Counted from the stretch's first letter, positions 37,097 to 43,994 are shown. The stretch is 63,617 nt of DNA from a virus (IMGVR_UViG_3300031576_000041:1-63617); one strand, 5' to 3'. Program-made: numbers and translations. Notes: a model not told the origin generated them from the letters alone.

Positions 37097-37615
37097 TTAC
37101 TTTACCCTCCAGCCAGTGTTATCGTCACAAACCGAGAAATTCTGTTTAGGTTTGGTTGCGCTCTGCCAGACTGAGCTACGTGCGATCAGGTCCCGTAGAG
37201 GTGTGTCGAGAGGAATGCCTGTCCGCCCGGCCACGTTGATGGCGTACCGCCGTGGGTCGTTTGCGTCCGCGGCCGGCGCGTAGCGCTCGAACATCTCTGC
37301 CAGGTTTGGGCTGCGGCTCTGATGGTAGTGGCCGTCAATGTACTTCCCAACCAGTACGGCGAGGACCCGCCAGCCCTCAACCAAGCCGGCCCCCACGTTG
37401 CCCTTCGCCCAGGCGCGGAAGTCCACCTTGCCATCTGCCTTCGGATACGGCGCGCCCTTGTTCTTCCACTGGATTATGTTTCCAGGGTTGCAGTTGCGCT
37501 GCGCCAGGGTCGGGAACGCGATCCCCCTGCTACGTGCCTGCTCCAACGTGACGTAGAATCCTTCCTCGTGCCCGATGGCGTCCGTGATCAGCGAGACCAG
37601 CAGTCCTCGTGTCAT
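37097..37615 (-). CDS. Putative endolysin (NPGN-type)
   Basis: 172 aa from ATG 37615. HEEGFY (possible catalytic Glu), NCNPGNIIQWK, FRAWAKGNVGAG, LVGKYIDGHYH, FERYAPAADANDPRRYA and TGIPLDTPL match a phage lysozyme-like pattern. No signal peptide. A TATAAT lies just before the start, but the gene lacks a clear Shine-Dalgarno. Substrate: peptidoglycan (inferred). Confidence 0.65.
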   Translation of the reverse strand: MTRGLLVSLITDAIGHEEGFYVTLEQARSRGIAFPTLAQRNCNPGNIIQWKNKGAPYPKADGKVDFRAWAKGNVGAGLVEGWRVLAVLVGKYIDGHYHQSRSPNLAEMFERYAPAADANDPRRYAINVAGRTGIPLDTPLRDLIARSSVWQSATKPKQNFSVCDDNTGWRVK

Positions 37616-38063
37616 CACTTCATTATACCAATGGCTTTCAGTGGGGGCCGGCGGGGTCGAAGATGAGAGCGATGCCCAACGAAAAGAATCGACCTGGGCA
37701 GGCCGGCGCTTCGGCCTCCTCCGCGTCATCGCTCCCTGGGGATATTGCCGCCGGTCTGCGCCGAAGCCCCTGGCCCGCCTCGCTCTTTCGCTGCGTCCGC
37801 GAGCGAGTCCCCCGAGGGGCCGTTGCAGGGGGCTAATCGATGGGTGTTTTGTGATCATCCGTCTAACGGTCGGGGCGCACCTTGACGATATCATTGTTTG
37901 AATGGGAAAGGGCGTGATGGGAAAGACCTGGTGGGGCGAATGACCCAAGCGATGGGAAAGAAAAACGGGCAAGATCATTGACCTCTAACCCGGTGCCAAC
38001 GCGCCGGTAGCGCCTTCCTGCGTGGCCACATGGGGAGGGCACAGCGGACCCGGAGGTGAAACC
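37616..38063. other. Non-coding stretch with repeat arm
   Basis: About 450 bases without a supported gene. It contains the left 49-bp inverted-repeat arm (37751-37799) and three direct copies of ATGGGAAAG (37902, 37917, 37952). Confidence 0.5.
37751..37799 (+). repeat. 49-bp inverted repeat, left arm
   Basis: Begins CCGGTCTGCGCCGAAGCCCC and ends TTTCGCTGCGTCCG. It is the exact reverse complement of 39172-39220. The block GGATATTGCCG flanks the unit on its outer side here and on its inner side at the other copy, as if both came from an iterated ~59-bp unit. Confidence 0.95.
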
Positions 38064-38270
38064 ATGAGCGGCTACTACCCGGACGGTTGCACGCAGGCGG
38101 ACTTCGACCGGGCGATGGAAGGGCTGGACGACCCCGACGAACAGAAAGCAGAGGCGCGCGAGGAGCGCAACTGGACGGAATCTTTTCAGGAGAATCCTGA
38201 GGGCATGACGCTGGAGGAATTCGAAAATGCAATTGACGGACGCGATTTCCCGGAAGTCTTTCTAGTATGA
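38064..38270 (+). CDS. Small acidic protein, 68 aa (rightward cassette)
   Basis: ATG 38064 with Shine-Dalgarno GGAGGTG (38052-38058). Acidic, helical (DFDRAMEGLDDPDEQKAEAR). Overlaps the next gene. First gene of a rightward cassette inside the leftward arm. Confidence 0.6.
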   Translation: MSGYYPDGCTQADFDRAMEGLDDPDEQKAEAREERNWTESFQENPEGMTLEEFENAIDGRDFPEVFLV

Positions 38271-38512
38271 CGCGCGTGGTCAACGGCCAGCTTGAGGAGT
38301 TCGACGTTTACATCGGCAGGCCCTCACCATATGCCAGGTTTAGCGTGGCGAGCCGTGACGAGGCGGTCGCGCGATTCCGCGAGTGGTTCTTGTCTCAGCC
38401 CAATCTCGTCGCACGCGCCCGGCGAGAACTCAAAGGCAAGACGCTCGGATGTTGGTGTAAGCCAGCCGCATGTCACGGGGACGTGATCGCGGAGGTCGTG
38501 GATGCTTCCTGA
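38267..38512 (+). CDS. DUF4326-domain protein
   Basis: 81 aa. VYIGRPS, FREWFLSQ, ARRELKGKTLGCWCKP and ACHGDVI are the DUF4326 core. The usual WGNPF near the start is replaced by PYARFS. Cys and His at the end could bind metal. Function unknown. Confidence 0.75.
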   Translation: MTRVVNGQLEEFDVYIGRPSPYARFSVASRDEAVARFREWFLSQPNLVARARRELKGKTLGCWCKPAACHGDVIAEVVDAS

Positions 38513-38720
38513 AACGACCAAGGCCGAAGCGCTGAAAGGTCGCATGTACGAGCGCGCCGTCCTGGAACGCTCCGCGCTCCCGCTGTGCTGGTTCGACGCC
38601 GCCGGATACCGCGTAGAGCTTTTCATCTTCTCGGATGGTTCGGTTGCGGCATGGCAGGCTAGCAAGAAAGATCAGGGGCTTGGCACCGTGGTGGGAGCAG
38701 GAAAGGATTTCACATCATGA
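38502..38720 (+). CDS. Small protein, 72 aa
   Basis: Overlaps the DUF4326 gene. Mixed alpha/beta with LCWFDAAGYRVELFIF. Not recognised. Confidence 0.5.
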   Translation: MLPETTKAEALKGRMYERAVLERSALPLCWFDAAGYRVELFIFSDGSVAAWQASKKDQGLGTVVGAGKDFTS

Positions 38721-38767
38721 CCATTTCAAGCAACCGTAAGTCCTTGATTCTACGGTAAATATAAGCC

Positions 38768-38796
38768 TTGACATGCGGCCCCATTGAAGCTAAACT
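38768..38796 (+). promoter_or_regulatory. Sigma-70-type promoter
   Basis: TTGACA (38768-38773), 17-base spacer, TAAACT (38791-38796). The twelve bases TAAGCCTTGACA (38762-38773) recur exactly at 46982-46993 before another rightward gene. Confidence 0.7.
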
Positions 38797-38833
38797 GTAT
38801 CTGTAAGCCGCTACCAGCGGCAGGAGACGGAAA

Positions 38834-39088
38834 ATGGAAATCACCAGCGGAGTATACAGCCACGGCGCCTACGGGTATTCCAGCGACCCACCCGGCACCA
38901 CCATGGCTCTCTACCATTGTGGCGTCCACATTTACAAGCGCCGGCTCTACGATCACAACCCGGTGGGCTACGTCGGAGATCACAGCAGCCCGTGCATGCA
39001 CCCCACGCGCAAGTACGCTCGCGCCTGCCCCAACCGTGCCGCATGGCTTACGGTCGGCGATGGTGCGACAGCCCCCTCCGGCTCGTAA
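38834..39088 (+). CDS. Small protein of the cassette, 84 aa
   Basis: Driven by the promoter 38 bases upstream. Contains many Tyr, His and Cys (ALYHCGVHIYKRRLYDH, C-M-H, C-P-N), suggesting a metal-binding or redox role. Not recognised. Confidence 0.5.
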   Translation: MEITSGVYSHGAYGYSSDPPGTTMALYHCGVHIYKRRLYDHNPVGYVGDHSSPCMHPTRKYARACPNRAAWLTVGDGATAPSGS

Positions 39089-39171
39089 TCGGCCACCTCC
39101 GCCGTGCGCCACTCCGCGCAAGCGGAGCGTCCGGCGTGGTCGTCGGGGCCGCTACGTAACGCGGCAATATC

Positions 39172-39220
39172 CGGACGCAGCGAAAGAGCGAGGCGGGCCA
39201 GGGGCTTCGGCGCAGACCGG
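39172..39220 (-). repeat. 49-bp inverted repeat, right arm
   Basis: Reverse complement of 37751-37799, identical over all 49 bases. It follows the last gene of the rightward cassette. Confidence 0.95.
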
Positions 39221-39242
39221 CCGCCTGGAAAAAACAGGACCG

Positions 39243-39506
39243 TTACTTGTCCAGAAGGTTGCACAGCCTGTTCAGGGCCGTCGTGTTCTCCTGTACGATA
39301 GATCGGAAACTAGTTGCAACCTCCCGTAGGCCGTCCTCGCTGCGCTTCCGGTCCATGCGGTAGAAATAGAAGATGATCCCCGCAAGCGCGCCGCCCACCC
39401 CCAACGAAGAAAACCACCGAAGCGACGGCTCCAGATCGTGAGCGAGAAGAAACAGGGCCATGGGCGGCCACAACGTGAACAGGAGCAAATAGGTCTTGGC
39501 GATCAT
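39243..39506 (-). CDS. Two-span membrane protein, holin candidate
   Basis: 87 aa. Hydrophobic spans YLLLFTLWPPMALFLLAH and GVGGALAGIIFYFY, then a short amphipathic helix (REVATSFRSIVQENTTALNR). This is a good class II holin or spanin-anchor topology. The start overlaps the next upstream gene end (ATGA). Confidence 0.5.
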   Translation of the reverse strand: MIAKTYLLLFTLWPPMALFLLAHDLEPSLRWFSSLGVGGALAGIIFYFYRMDRKRSEDGLREVATSFRSIVQENTTALNRLCNLLDK

Positions 39507-40066
39507 TTGATGGGCCTGCCTTTCATGGGGGGATTGAGGTACGTCCCGAGTGGGTAGACACCATAGGGCTTGGTTTCCGCGAAGGCCTGGCCGAGTACCT
39601 GCTTGATCCGGTAGGCCACATAAAAATATCTGTCACGGTTGACGCCTGTTACGATACAGGTCCTCCCCCGCTCCTCTCCTAGAATCCACCGCCGCCGGAA
39701 GAAAGCAAACTGCTGGCTCGTCAGGTTCCGGCGCGCGATCAGCGTGACGTCCGAGATGTAATCGATCTTGCGGAACGTCCCGGTCGTCCGGTGCAAACTG
39801 AACTCCAGTTGTTCGACGAACCGAGCATAGGCTTCCATGCACGAGTCGAAGATTTTGCGGTAGGCACAATGGCAGATTCTCCGTTCAACTATGCCGGTCC
39901 CATAACACCTACCGCAGTCCTTGTCTGCCATGTACTGCCGAGGCAGAAGGCGAGACTCGCTCGACGGTTCGTCTTTCGATTCTTCTTCCTCTTCGTGGAT
40001 CAGTCCGGCAAGTACAGCAGCAGCAGCCATGTGACCTCCGCCGGTGACAACCACTGTCGTTCCCAT
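39503..40066 (-). CDS. Zinc-knuckle protein of the leftward arm
   Basis: 187 aa from ATG 40066. CGRCYGTGIVERRICHC is a DnaJ-type zinc pattern. The rest is basic and helical (LTSQQFAFFRRRW). Possibly a regulator or nucleic-acid-binding factor. It is the first leftward gene beyond the mobile element. Confidence 0.55.
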   Translation of the reverse strand: MGTTVVVTGGGHMAAAAVLAGLIHEEEEESKDEPSSESRLLPRQYMADKDCGRCYGTGIVERRICHCAYRKIFDSCMEAYARFVEQLEFSLHRTTGTFRKIDYISDVTLIARRNLTSQQFAFFRRRWILGEERGRTCIVTGVNRDRYFYVAYRIKQVLGQAFAETKPYGVYPLGTYLNPPMKGRPIK

Positions 40067-40111
40067 GGTTGTAATGTTTTTGCTACCCCTCTCCCCCAAG
40101 GGTAGCACGAC
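40067..40111. other. Hairpin and target duplication upstream of 40066 gene
   Basis: TGCTACCC / GGGTAGCA forms an 8-bp stem (40081-40107). No U tract follows it on either strand. Its right end overlaps AGCACGAC (40104-40111), one copy of the 8-bp target-site duplication. Confidence 0.6.
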
Positions 40112-40134
40112 GGTAGTGTCTGAAAGGTGCGTTG
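40112..40134 (+). repeat. Terminal inverted repeat, left
   Basis: GGTAGTGTCTGAAAGGTGCG followed by TTG. Matches the right end with one mismatch (T versus C at position 3). Confidence 0.9.
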
Positions 40135-40252
40135 GGCCGTCCTCAGTATTATCACGCGCACCGGGGAAAGGTTGCGCCAGTGGTGCAAGCGGCTCACCAG
40201 GTTGACCTACGCCTTCTCGAAAAAGTGGGATAATCTAAAGGCAGCTGCAAGG
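40127..40252 (+). pseudogene. IS1-type transposase C-terminal remnant
   Basis: The frame reads ER-L-R-Q-W, KRLTRLTYAFSKKWDNLKAA, which is the well-known IS1-family motif RRLTRLTNAFSKKWENLKAA near the transposase C-terminus. After LKAA the expected VALHFAYYNFCRVH is only faintly visible in another frame. The rest of the catalytic region is absent, so the gene is non-functional. Confidence 0.75.
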
Positions 40253-40285
40253 CCACGTCCTTTGCGTCTACGCGCAACGGATGCG

Positions 40286-40327
40286 CCCCGGCAGGAGCGT
40301 CAACTTCTGCCGGGGCTTTTGTCTTTT
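40286..40327 (+). terminator. Rho-independent terminator
   Basis: CCCCGGCAG / CTGCCGGGG stem of 9 bp (40286-40294, 40307-40315) followed by CTTTTGTCTTTT. Positioned to stop rightward transcription that would otherwise run into the divergent promoters. Confidence 0.75.
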
Positions 40328-40340
40328 CAACCACGGTACT

Positions 40341-40369
40341 AGTATACGTGAGCGGTCACGTAATGTCAA
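40341..40369 (-). promoter_or_regulatory. Leftward promoter of the divergent pair
   Basis: On the minus strand TTGACA (40364-40369), 17-base spacer, TATACT (40341-40346). A perfect palindrome TACGTGA-GCGG-TCACGTA (40345-40362) overlaps the -10 end and the spacer and is a likely operator. The transcript would run into the transposase remnant in antisense and then the 40066 gene. Confidence 0.8.
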
Positions 40370-40379
40370 CAAGAATCTC

Positions 40380-40409
40380 TTGACTTTTTCGTAACCGCTC
40401 ACGTATACT
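40380..40409 (+). promoter_or_regulatory. Rightward promoter of the divergent pair
   Basis: TTGACT (40380-40385), 18-base spacer, TATACT (40404-40409). The expected transcription start, about seven bases later, coincides with the GTG at 40417, so the mRNA may be leaderless. Confidence 0.8.
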
Positions 40410-40416
40410 AGGAGCC

Positions 40417-40584
40417 GTGGGTAAACGAAAGAATCCAGCCGCCGTCGCCTTGGGGCGTAGGGGTGGCCAAAAAGGCGGCGCAGCACGGGCCGCCAAGATG
40501 ACGCCGGAGCAACGTAGTGAAAGTGCCAGAAAGGCCGTCAGCGCCAGATGGGCTAGAATCAGAGCGCAAAAGGCGGTAGACTGA
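40417..40584 (+). CDS. Small basic DNA-binding-like protein, 55 aa
   Basis: Starts GTG 40417. GKRKNPAAVALGRRGGQKGG and KMTPEQRSESARKAVSARW match a widespread small Lys/Arg/Ala protein family of phages and plasmids (histone H1-like tails). A possible autoregulator of the divergent operators; this is inference. Confidence 0.65.
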   Translation: MGKRKNPAAVALGRRGGQKGGAARAAKMTPEQRSESARKAVSARWARIRAQKAVD

Positions 40585-40587
40585 GTT

Positions 40588-40663
40588 TGGTACCCCCGGC
40601 CCGACTTGAACGGGCATCCCGAGCTTAGTAGGCAGGTGCTCTATCCGGTTGAGCTACGGGGGC
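40588..40663 (-). tRNA. Decayed tRNA, Arg(CCU)-derived, anticodon reads ACU
   Basis: Acceptor GCCCCCG/CGGGGGT, D-arm GCTC/GAGC, perfect T-arm GCCCG-TTCAAGT-CGGGC, discriminator A and encoded CCA are tRNA-like. The anticodon arm is CCTGC-CTACTAA-GCTCG, a mutated form of the Arg CCTGC-CTCCTAA-GCAGG: the anticodon is ACT instead of CCT and two stem pairs are lost. It is probably a pseudo-tRNA. Confidence 0.65.
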
Positions 40664-40729
40664 CAAAACGCCGGGGGGCGCATCTAGGCATGCGCTCTCC
40701 GGTACCTTCCTGGTTTTGTTGTCCCACAG

Positions 40730-41212
40730 CTAGAAGGGTACGTCATCGTCACCGATTTCCTCTACGGCCTCCTTTTCGTGTTCATCAACAAGCCCGAAAG
40801 TCGCAGGCGGCTCTTCTGTTGTGGCTTCCTGATGATTCTGGTTGAGTTCGATTAGACCGAACGTGTTCGGGGCAGGCCGCGTGAATACTTCCTCATTCCT
40901 GACGTATCCTGCCAGGCTGCCAGTGAGGGCCAAGCGGTTTTTCTTGTCCGCTGTCCGGCCCATGGCTTTGAGAATCTCCGTAATATGCAGCGGCTTCCCC
41001 GCCGCCTTGATGGCATCCCTAGCTTGAGCAATCGCCGTTCCGGGCCGGAGAGTACGTTCCGGACTGGCTGCCGATGCATCTTTCGGAAGCAGCCGAATGG
41101 TATCTTGCAGCCCCTGCATGTAGGCGTTCGCCTCCCGAATTTTCAGGTTAAGCTCGACGACCTCTTGTTGCTTTCTTTCAATTCTCTTCTGGAGTTCTTC
41201 ACGCAAGCCCAT
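40730..41212 (-). CDS. Coiled-coil / HARE-HTH-like protein
   Basis: 160 aa from ATG 41212. The N-terminal half is a coiled coil (RIERKQQEVVELNLKIREAN). PLHITEILKAMGRTADKKNR followed by LALTGSLAGYVRNEEVF is a HARE-type helix-turn-helix. The acidic tail DEHEKEAVEEIGDDDVPF resembles tails of ssDNA-binding proteins. Probably a DNA-binding regulator. Confidence 0.65.
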   Translation of the reverse strand: MGLREELQKRIERKQQEVVELNLKIREANAYMQGLQDTIRLLPKDASAASPERTLRPGTAIAQARDAIKAAGKPLHITEILKAMGRTADKKNRLALTGSLAGYVRNEEVFTRPAPNTFGLIELNQNHQEATTEEPPATFGLVDEHEKEAVEEIGDDDVPF

Positions 41213-41234
41213 TGGCACTTTTCCTCACGGAATC

Positions 41235-41263
41235 ACTATAGCATGGGAGTAGAGGAAAGGCAA
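41235..41263 (-). promoter_or_regulatory. Leftward promoter for the HTH gene
   Basis: On the minus strand TTGCCT (41258-41263), 17-base spacer, TATAGT (41235-41240), 22 bases before ATG 41212. Confidence 0.6.
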
Positions 41264-41373
41264 AACTGATTGCCGAGTATGGTGGACTAGTTAAACCATC
41301 TGTGGAAAAACCTGTGGAAATCTATCCTTTCCAAGCACTTAACAGATGTGGTACCATTCAGGAAGGAGCTTGT

Positions 41374-41637
41374 ATGGAAAACAGCGTTTCGTATGACGAA
41401 TTTGTCGTCGGACTGGAAAATCGCAAGAAGACTGCACCAAACGGGGCCGAGTACTGGCTGGGGCGCGATATCCAACGCGCCCTTGGGTACGCTAGGTGGG
41501 AGAGCTTTCGGGACGTGATAGAGAAGGCCCAAATGGCCTGCGAGAGCGCGGGCGTGGCTGCTGACAACCAATTTCGTCAAACGGCGAAGATGGTTGACAT
41601 CGGAAGTGGAGCGCAACGGCAGATGGAGGAAAAGTGA
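41374..41637 (+). CDS. Truncated DinD-like protein, 87 aa
   Basis: N-terminal part of the DNA-damage-inducible D family: SYDEFVVGLENRKKTAPNGAEYW, then LGRDIQRALGYARWESFRDV and GSGAQRQM. The gene stops where full-length DinD continues with a YFLSRYACYL-type segment. Start ATG 41374 with GGAAGG ahead. Probably a fragment; it might keep a binding or dominant-negative role. Confidence 0.65.
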   Translation: MENSVSYDEFVVGLENRKKTAPNGAEYWLGRDIQRALGYARWESFRDVIEKAQMACESAGVAADNQFRQTAKMVDIGSGAQRQMEEK

Positions 41638-41731
41638 CGGGGCATCGTAAACATCTCCACGCTATGACCCCACTACCAGGCGGGCCGCCAAAAGAGAAGA
41701 TTGGGGACCAGGGCGAAATCCCGTTTTGATC
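41492..41731 (-). CDS. Doubtful ORF antisense to dinD fragment
   Basis: Minus strand ORF from TTG 41731 (MTDQNGISPWSPIFSFGG) with AAAGGTG upstream. It overlaps the dinD fragment, lies partly inside the right terminal repeat and has no recognised family, so it is weakly supported. Confidence 0.2.
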   Translation of the reverse strand, partial: DQNGISPWSPIFSFGGPPGSGVIAWRCLRCPVTFPPSAVALHFRCQPSSPFDEIGCQQPRPRSRRPFGPSLSRPESSPT

Positions 41732-41734
41732 CGT

Positions 41735-41757
41735 CAACGCACCTTTCAGACACTGCC
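41735..41757 (-). repeat. Terminal inverted repeat, right
   Basis: On the minus strand it reads GGCAGTGTCTGAAAGGTGCG followed by TTG. AGCACGAC follows immediately outside. Confidence 0.9.
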
Positions 41758-41771
41758 AGCACGACCGGCGG

Positions 41772-43112
41772 TCAGATTGGGGGTGCGCCGGCCATCAAGC
41801 CAGCTTTCGGGCGGATGCCGAACTTCTGCCAAGCGAAGTACCCCAACGCGTCCGAGAGATGGGTTAGCTTGAAGTTCCCTTTGTCTATATCGCCGTAGGC
41901 GTTCCCGCTGGCATCCGTTTTCCAGGAAACCTGACGGAAATCTGTCATTAACCCTGCGCAGGACTGATCCACGAAGAGACGTCTGGACCCGTTGTACGCC
42001 TTCAGGAGGGCGTTCATGGAATTCACCCGGTCCTTGACGGGTGGGTTGGCGGGGGGGACGTGGTACGTAGGGGCGTAGTTGGGGTGCTGGCCGAGAACCT
42101 GGCGCACCTGTACCCAGTCGGTTACCCCCGTCGCCCCCTGACGCGCACCGCCGCTGGCGTCGCCGTATACCTCGACGTGGAGCTTGCGGCCGGCCCGTGT
42201 CCACTGATTGGTGTAGTTCAGGAACGCATCACATGCCTGCGTCGTGCTGGCGTCTGGCAGAACAAGCTCGTGGAGAATCTGGACTTCTCCGCGGTCGTCG
42301 TATTGCCCGATGATGCTGCTCTCACGGATGACGTTGAAGTCCATCGCCCAAAAGAGCGGGCGAGTCGGGTCGTACCCCCCCTCCCGGATATTCTCGTCCC
42401 CGAAACAGTAGTAGACCTGCCCGCTGAACACGTTAAGGTAAAGACCAAGCGCCTCCTGTTGGTAGAACTTCTCATCGTAGCTGCTCTTCAGCTTCTCATA
42501 GAAGTCCGGTGTGCTCTTCAGGATAGCGGTGTTCTCGAATGGTTGCGCGATGACAGCTTCGTGGTCCGGTAGCCGGCGGGCCGGGTCCACAAATCTGCTG
42601 TACACCCAATCAAACCCCTTTGGGGTCCATGCACCGAAGCCGCACAGCAGAGTGGCCTTCGGGTGCCGCAGACGGCCGTCGAGACGCTTCAGGGATTCCT
42701 CTTTGCAGTACGTCATCTCGTCGACCCCGAACCAGGCCAAGTTTGGACCGCGGAGGCGTTCCGGGTTCTCCATCGTGCGGAGTAATATCGTGCTCCCGAT
42801 TTGTGTCAGCTTGATGTGGGAGTTTTTGATGTGGAGATACGGAATTTGAAATTGATTTAGTTGCGCCAGAATTTCTGGTACATCGACATCGTATAGCATG
42901 CGGTATGTCGGGGCGGCAATCAAGCCAACCAAACCAGGATTCACGGTCGATAGCCGGATGGATTCGTGCGCAAGGGCCACCGTCTTCCCGCTTCCGAGCG
43001 GGCCGGAGAACCCCTTATACCGGGCGGTGCTCCTCCAGAATCGAAGCTGACTGGGGTATCCGTCCCCGCCATCAGGACTCCGATATTTGATTGTTCTTAC
43101 GCGCCGGAGCAT
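41772..43112 (-). CDS. terL: Terminase large subunit
   Basis: 446 aa. Walker A GPLGSGKT (37-44), Walker B LAWFGVDE with D131/E132, and nuclease acids D258 (FWAMDFN), D318 (YGDAS) and D421 (LSDALGYF). It drives DNA packaging at the portal. It lies next to the small subunit. Confidence 0.95.
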   Translation of the reverse strand: MLRRVRTIKYRSPDGGDGYPSQLRFWRSTARYKGFSGPLGSGKTVALAHESIRLSTVNPGLVGLIAAPTYRMLYDVDVPEILAQLNQFQIPYLHIKNSHIKLTQIGSTILLRTMENPERLRGPNLAWFGVDEMTYCKEESLKRLDGRLRHPKATLLCGFGAWTPKGFDWVYSRFVDPARRLPDHEAVIAQPFENTAILKSTPDFYEKLKSSYDEKFYQQEALGLYLNVFSGQVYYCFGDENIREGGYDPTRPLFWAMDFNVIRESSIIGQYDDRGEVQILHELVLPDASTTQACDAFLNYTNQWTRAGRKLHVEVYGDASGGARQGATGVTDWVQVRQVLGQHPNYAPTYHVPPANPPVKDRVNSMNALLKAYNGSRRLFVDQSCAGLMTDFRQVSWKTDASGNAYGDIDKGNFKLTHLSDALGYFAWQKFGIRPKAGLMAGAPPI

Positions 43113-43132
43113 GAGGCCTTCGCGCAGCGCCT

Positions 43133-43429
43133 TCAGAGCAGTGCTGTTGCGGGAAGTGGCCCGCCGCCCTCAATCTGTGCCTCCTTCACCGCCGCCCGAC
43201 TTCGCCTGCTCCACGAACCTTCCGTTAGCACGCCTGCCGCGCGCGCAGCGTGCAGCCACAGATGGCAGACCTGGAAGGCTGCGTACAGAAAATCGTCGCG
43301 ACGCTGTGCCGGCATTGAGAACTTCTCAAGCGGCGGAAACTGGCAGCGCATTTCACGGATGAGCGCCCTGTACGCCGCACGCTGCGCGCCGCTCACTAGC
43401 TCATCGTCACTCGGTTTTTTTAGTTTCAT
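43133..43429 (-). CDS. Hypothetical protein between terminase subunits
   Basis: 98 aa from ATG 43429, overlapping the small-subunit gene end. Helical with AALF-type stretch (FLYAAFQVCHLWLHAARAAG). Not recognised; perhaps a packaging cofactor. Confidence 0.5.
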   Translation of the reverse strand: MKLKKPSDDELVSGAQRAAYRALIREMRCQFPPLEKFSMPAQRRDDFLYAAFQVCHLWLHAARAAGVLTEGSWSRRSRAAVKEAQIEGGGPLPATALL

Positions 43430-43994
43430 CTGTGTACTCGAATCGGTACTCAATACCCTTATCGTCAGCCCCGGCCTGTTCCGACACTTCTTTGAACGCC
43501 TGGATGCTCCTCAAAAGCATGAGCGCCGCATCGCGGATTGCGAACTTGCCGGGCTTGATGATGTTGGTGATCTTCCCGTTCTCCTCCGTCGTCGTGATCT
43601 GGGCCAGCGGGAAGTCGAGCATCTGGTTAGCTTTCTCCAGGGCCTTGTTCCTGAACCGGAAAACAGCCAGCTTGAAGTCCCGTTGCTCCTCGTCAAGCAT
43701 CCCCTGCTCAACCCTGGCCGCCTCTTCCATCTGGCGAACGCGAATGCGCTCCAGGTTGTTGTCCCACTCTCGCGCCCGGTCCTTCCATCTGTTCGCCGCC
43801 GACCAGTTGAAGATGGTGCTACGAGCGGAACGTGGCGGGTTCGCCTCTTGACCATAAAACTTGATGGAAGCCGCCAGAAGGCTCCTGTATTCGGGGGCCA
43901 ACTCCATATAGACGCGGAAGGCCCTGTACTGTTTGGCTGTTTCCCCCGGCTGGCGCTCCCATGGATTGGTGGTTTCTGGAGCCAGTTCTGGCAC
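43407..43994 (-). CDS. terS: Terminase small subunit
   Basis: 195 aa from GTG 43994. HTH-like STIFNWSAANRWKDRAREWD for DNA recognition, followed by a long coiled coil (EEAARVEQGMLDEEQRDFKL) for ring assembly. Position upstream of the large subunit supports it. Confidence 0.75.
   Translation of the reverse strand: MPELAPETTNPWERQPGETAKQYRAFRVYMELAPEYRSLLAASIKFYGQEANPPRSARSTIFNWSAANRWKDRAREWDNNLERIRVRQMEEAARVEQGMLDEEQRDFKLAVFRFRNKALEKANQMLDFPLAQITTTEENGKITNIIKPGKFAIRDAALMLLRSIQAFKEVSEQAGADDKGIEYRFEYTDETKKTE

Larger units (their letters stand above)
40339..40411. repeat. 18-bp perfect inverted repeat flanking the promoters
   Basis: CTAGTATACGTGAGCGGT at 40339-40356 and its exact reverse complement at 40394-40411. 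Each arm covers the -10 box and part of the spacer of one promoter, so it is a paired operator rather than a terminator. Confidence 0.9.
40112..41757. mobile_element. 1,646-bp IS1-type element carrying cargo
   Basis: The ends are 23-bp inverted repeats with one mismatch (40112-40134, 41735-41757), sharing the block AGTGTCTGAAAGGTGCGTTG. The 8-base sequence AGCACGAC abuts both ends exactly (40104-40111 and 41758-41765), the signature of transposition; an 8-9 bp duplication fits IS1-family elements. Inside lie a transposase remnant, a divergent promoter/operator, a small basic protein, a decayed tRNA, an HTH protein and a truncated dinD. It sits between the large terminase gene and the 40066 gene, both leftward, so it interrupts that operon without breaking a gene. 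With only a transposase remnant it cannot move by itself. Confidence 0.85.

Noticed and set aside
37140-37190. tRNA-like D-arm (AGCTCAG-TCTGGCAGAGC) on the minus strand
   Set aside because: It lies within the endolysin coding end; there is no T-arm, anticodon stem or acceptor pairing.
40081-40107. TGCTACCC/GGGTAGCA hairpin as a terminator
   Set aside because: U tract is absent on the downstream side of either strand; it more likely marks the insertion target.
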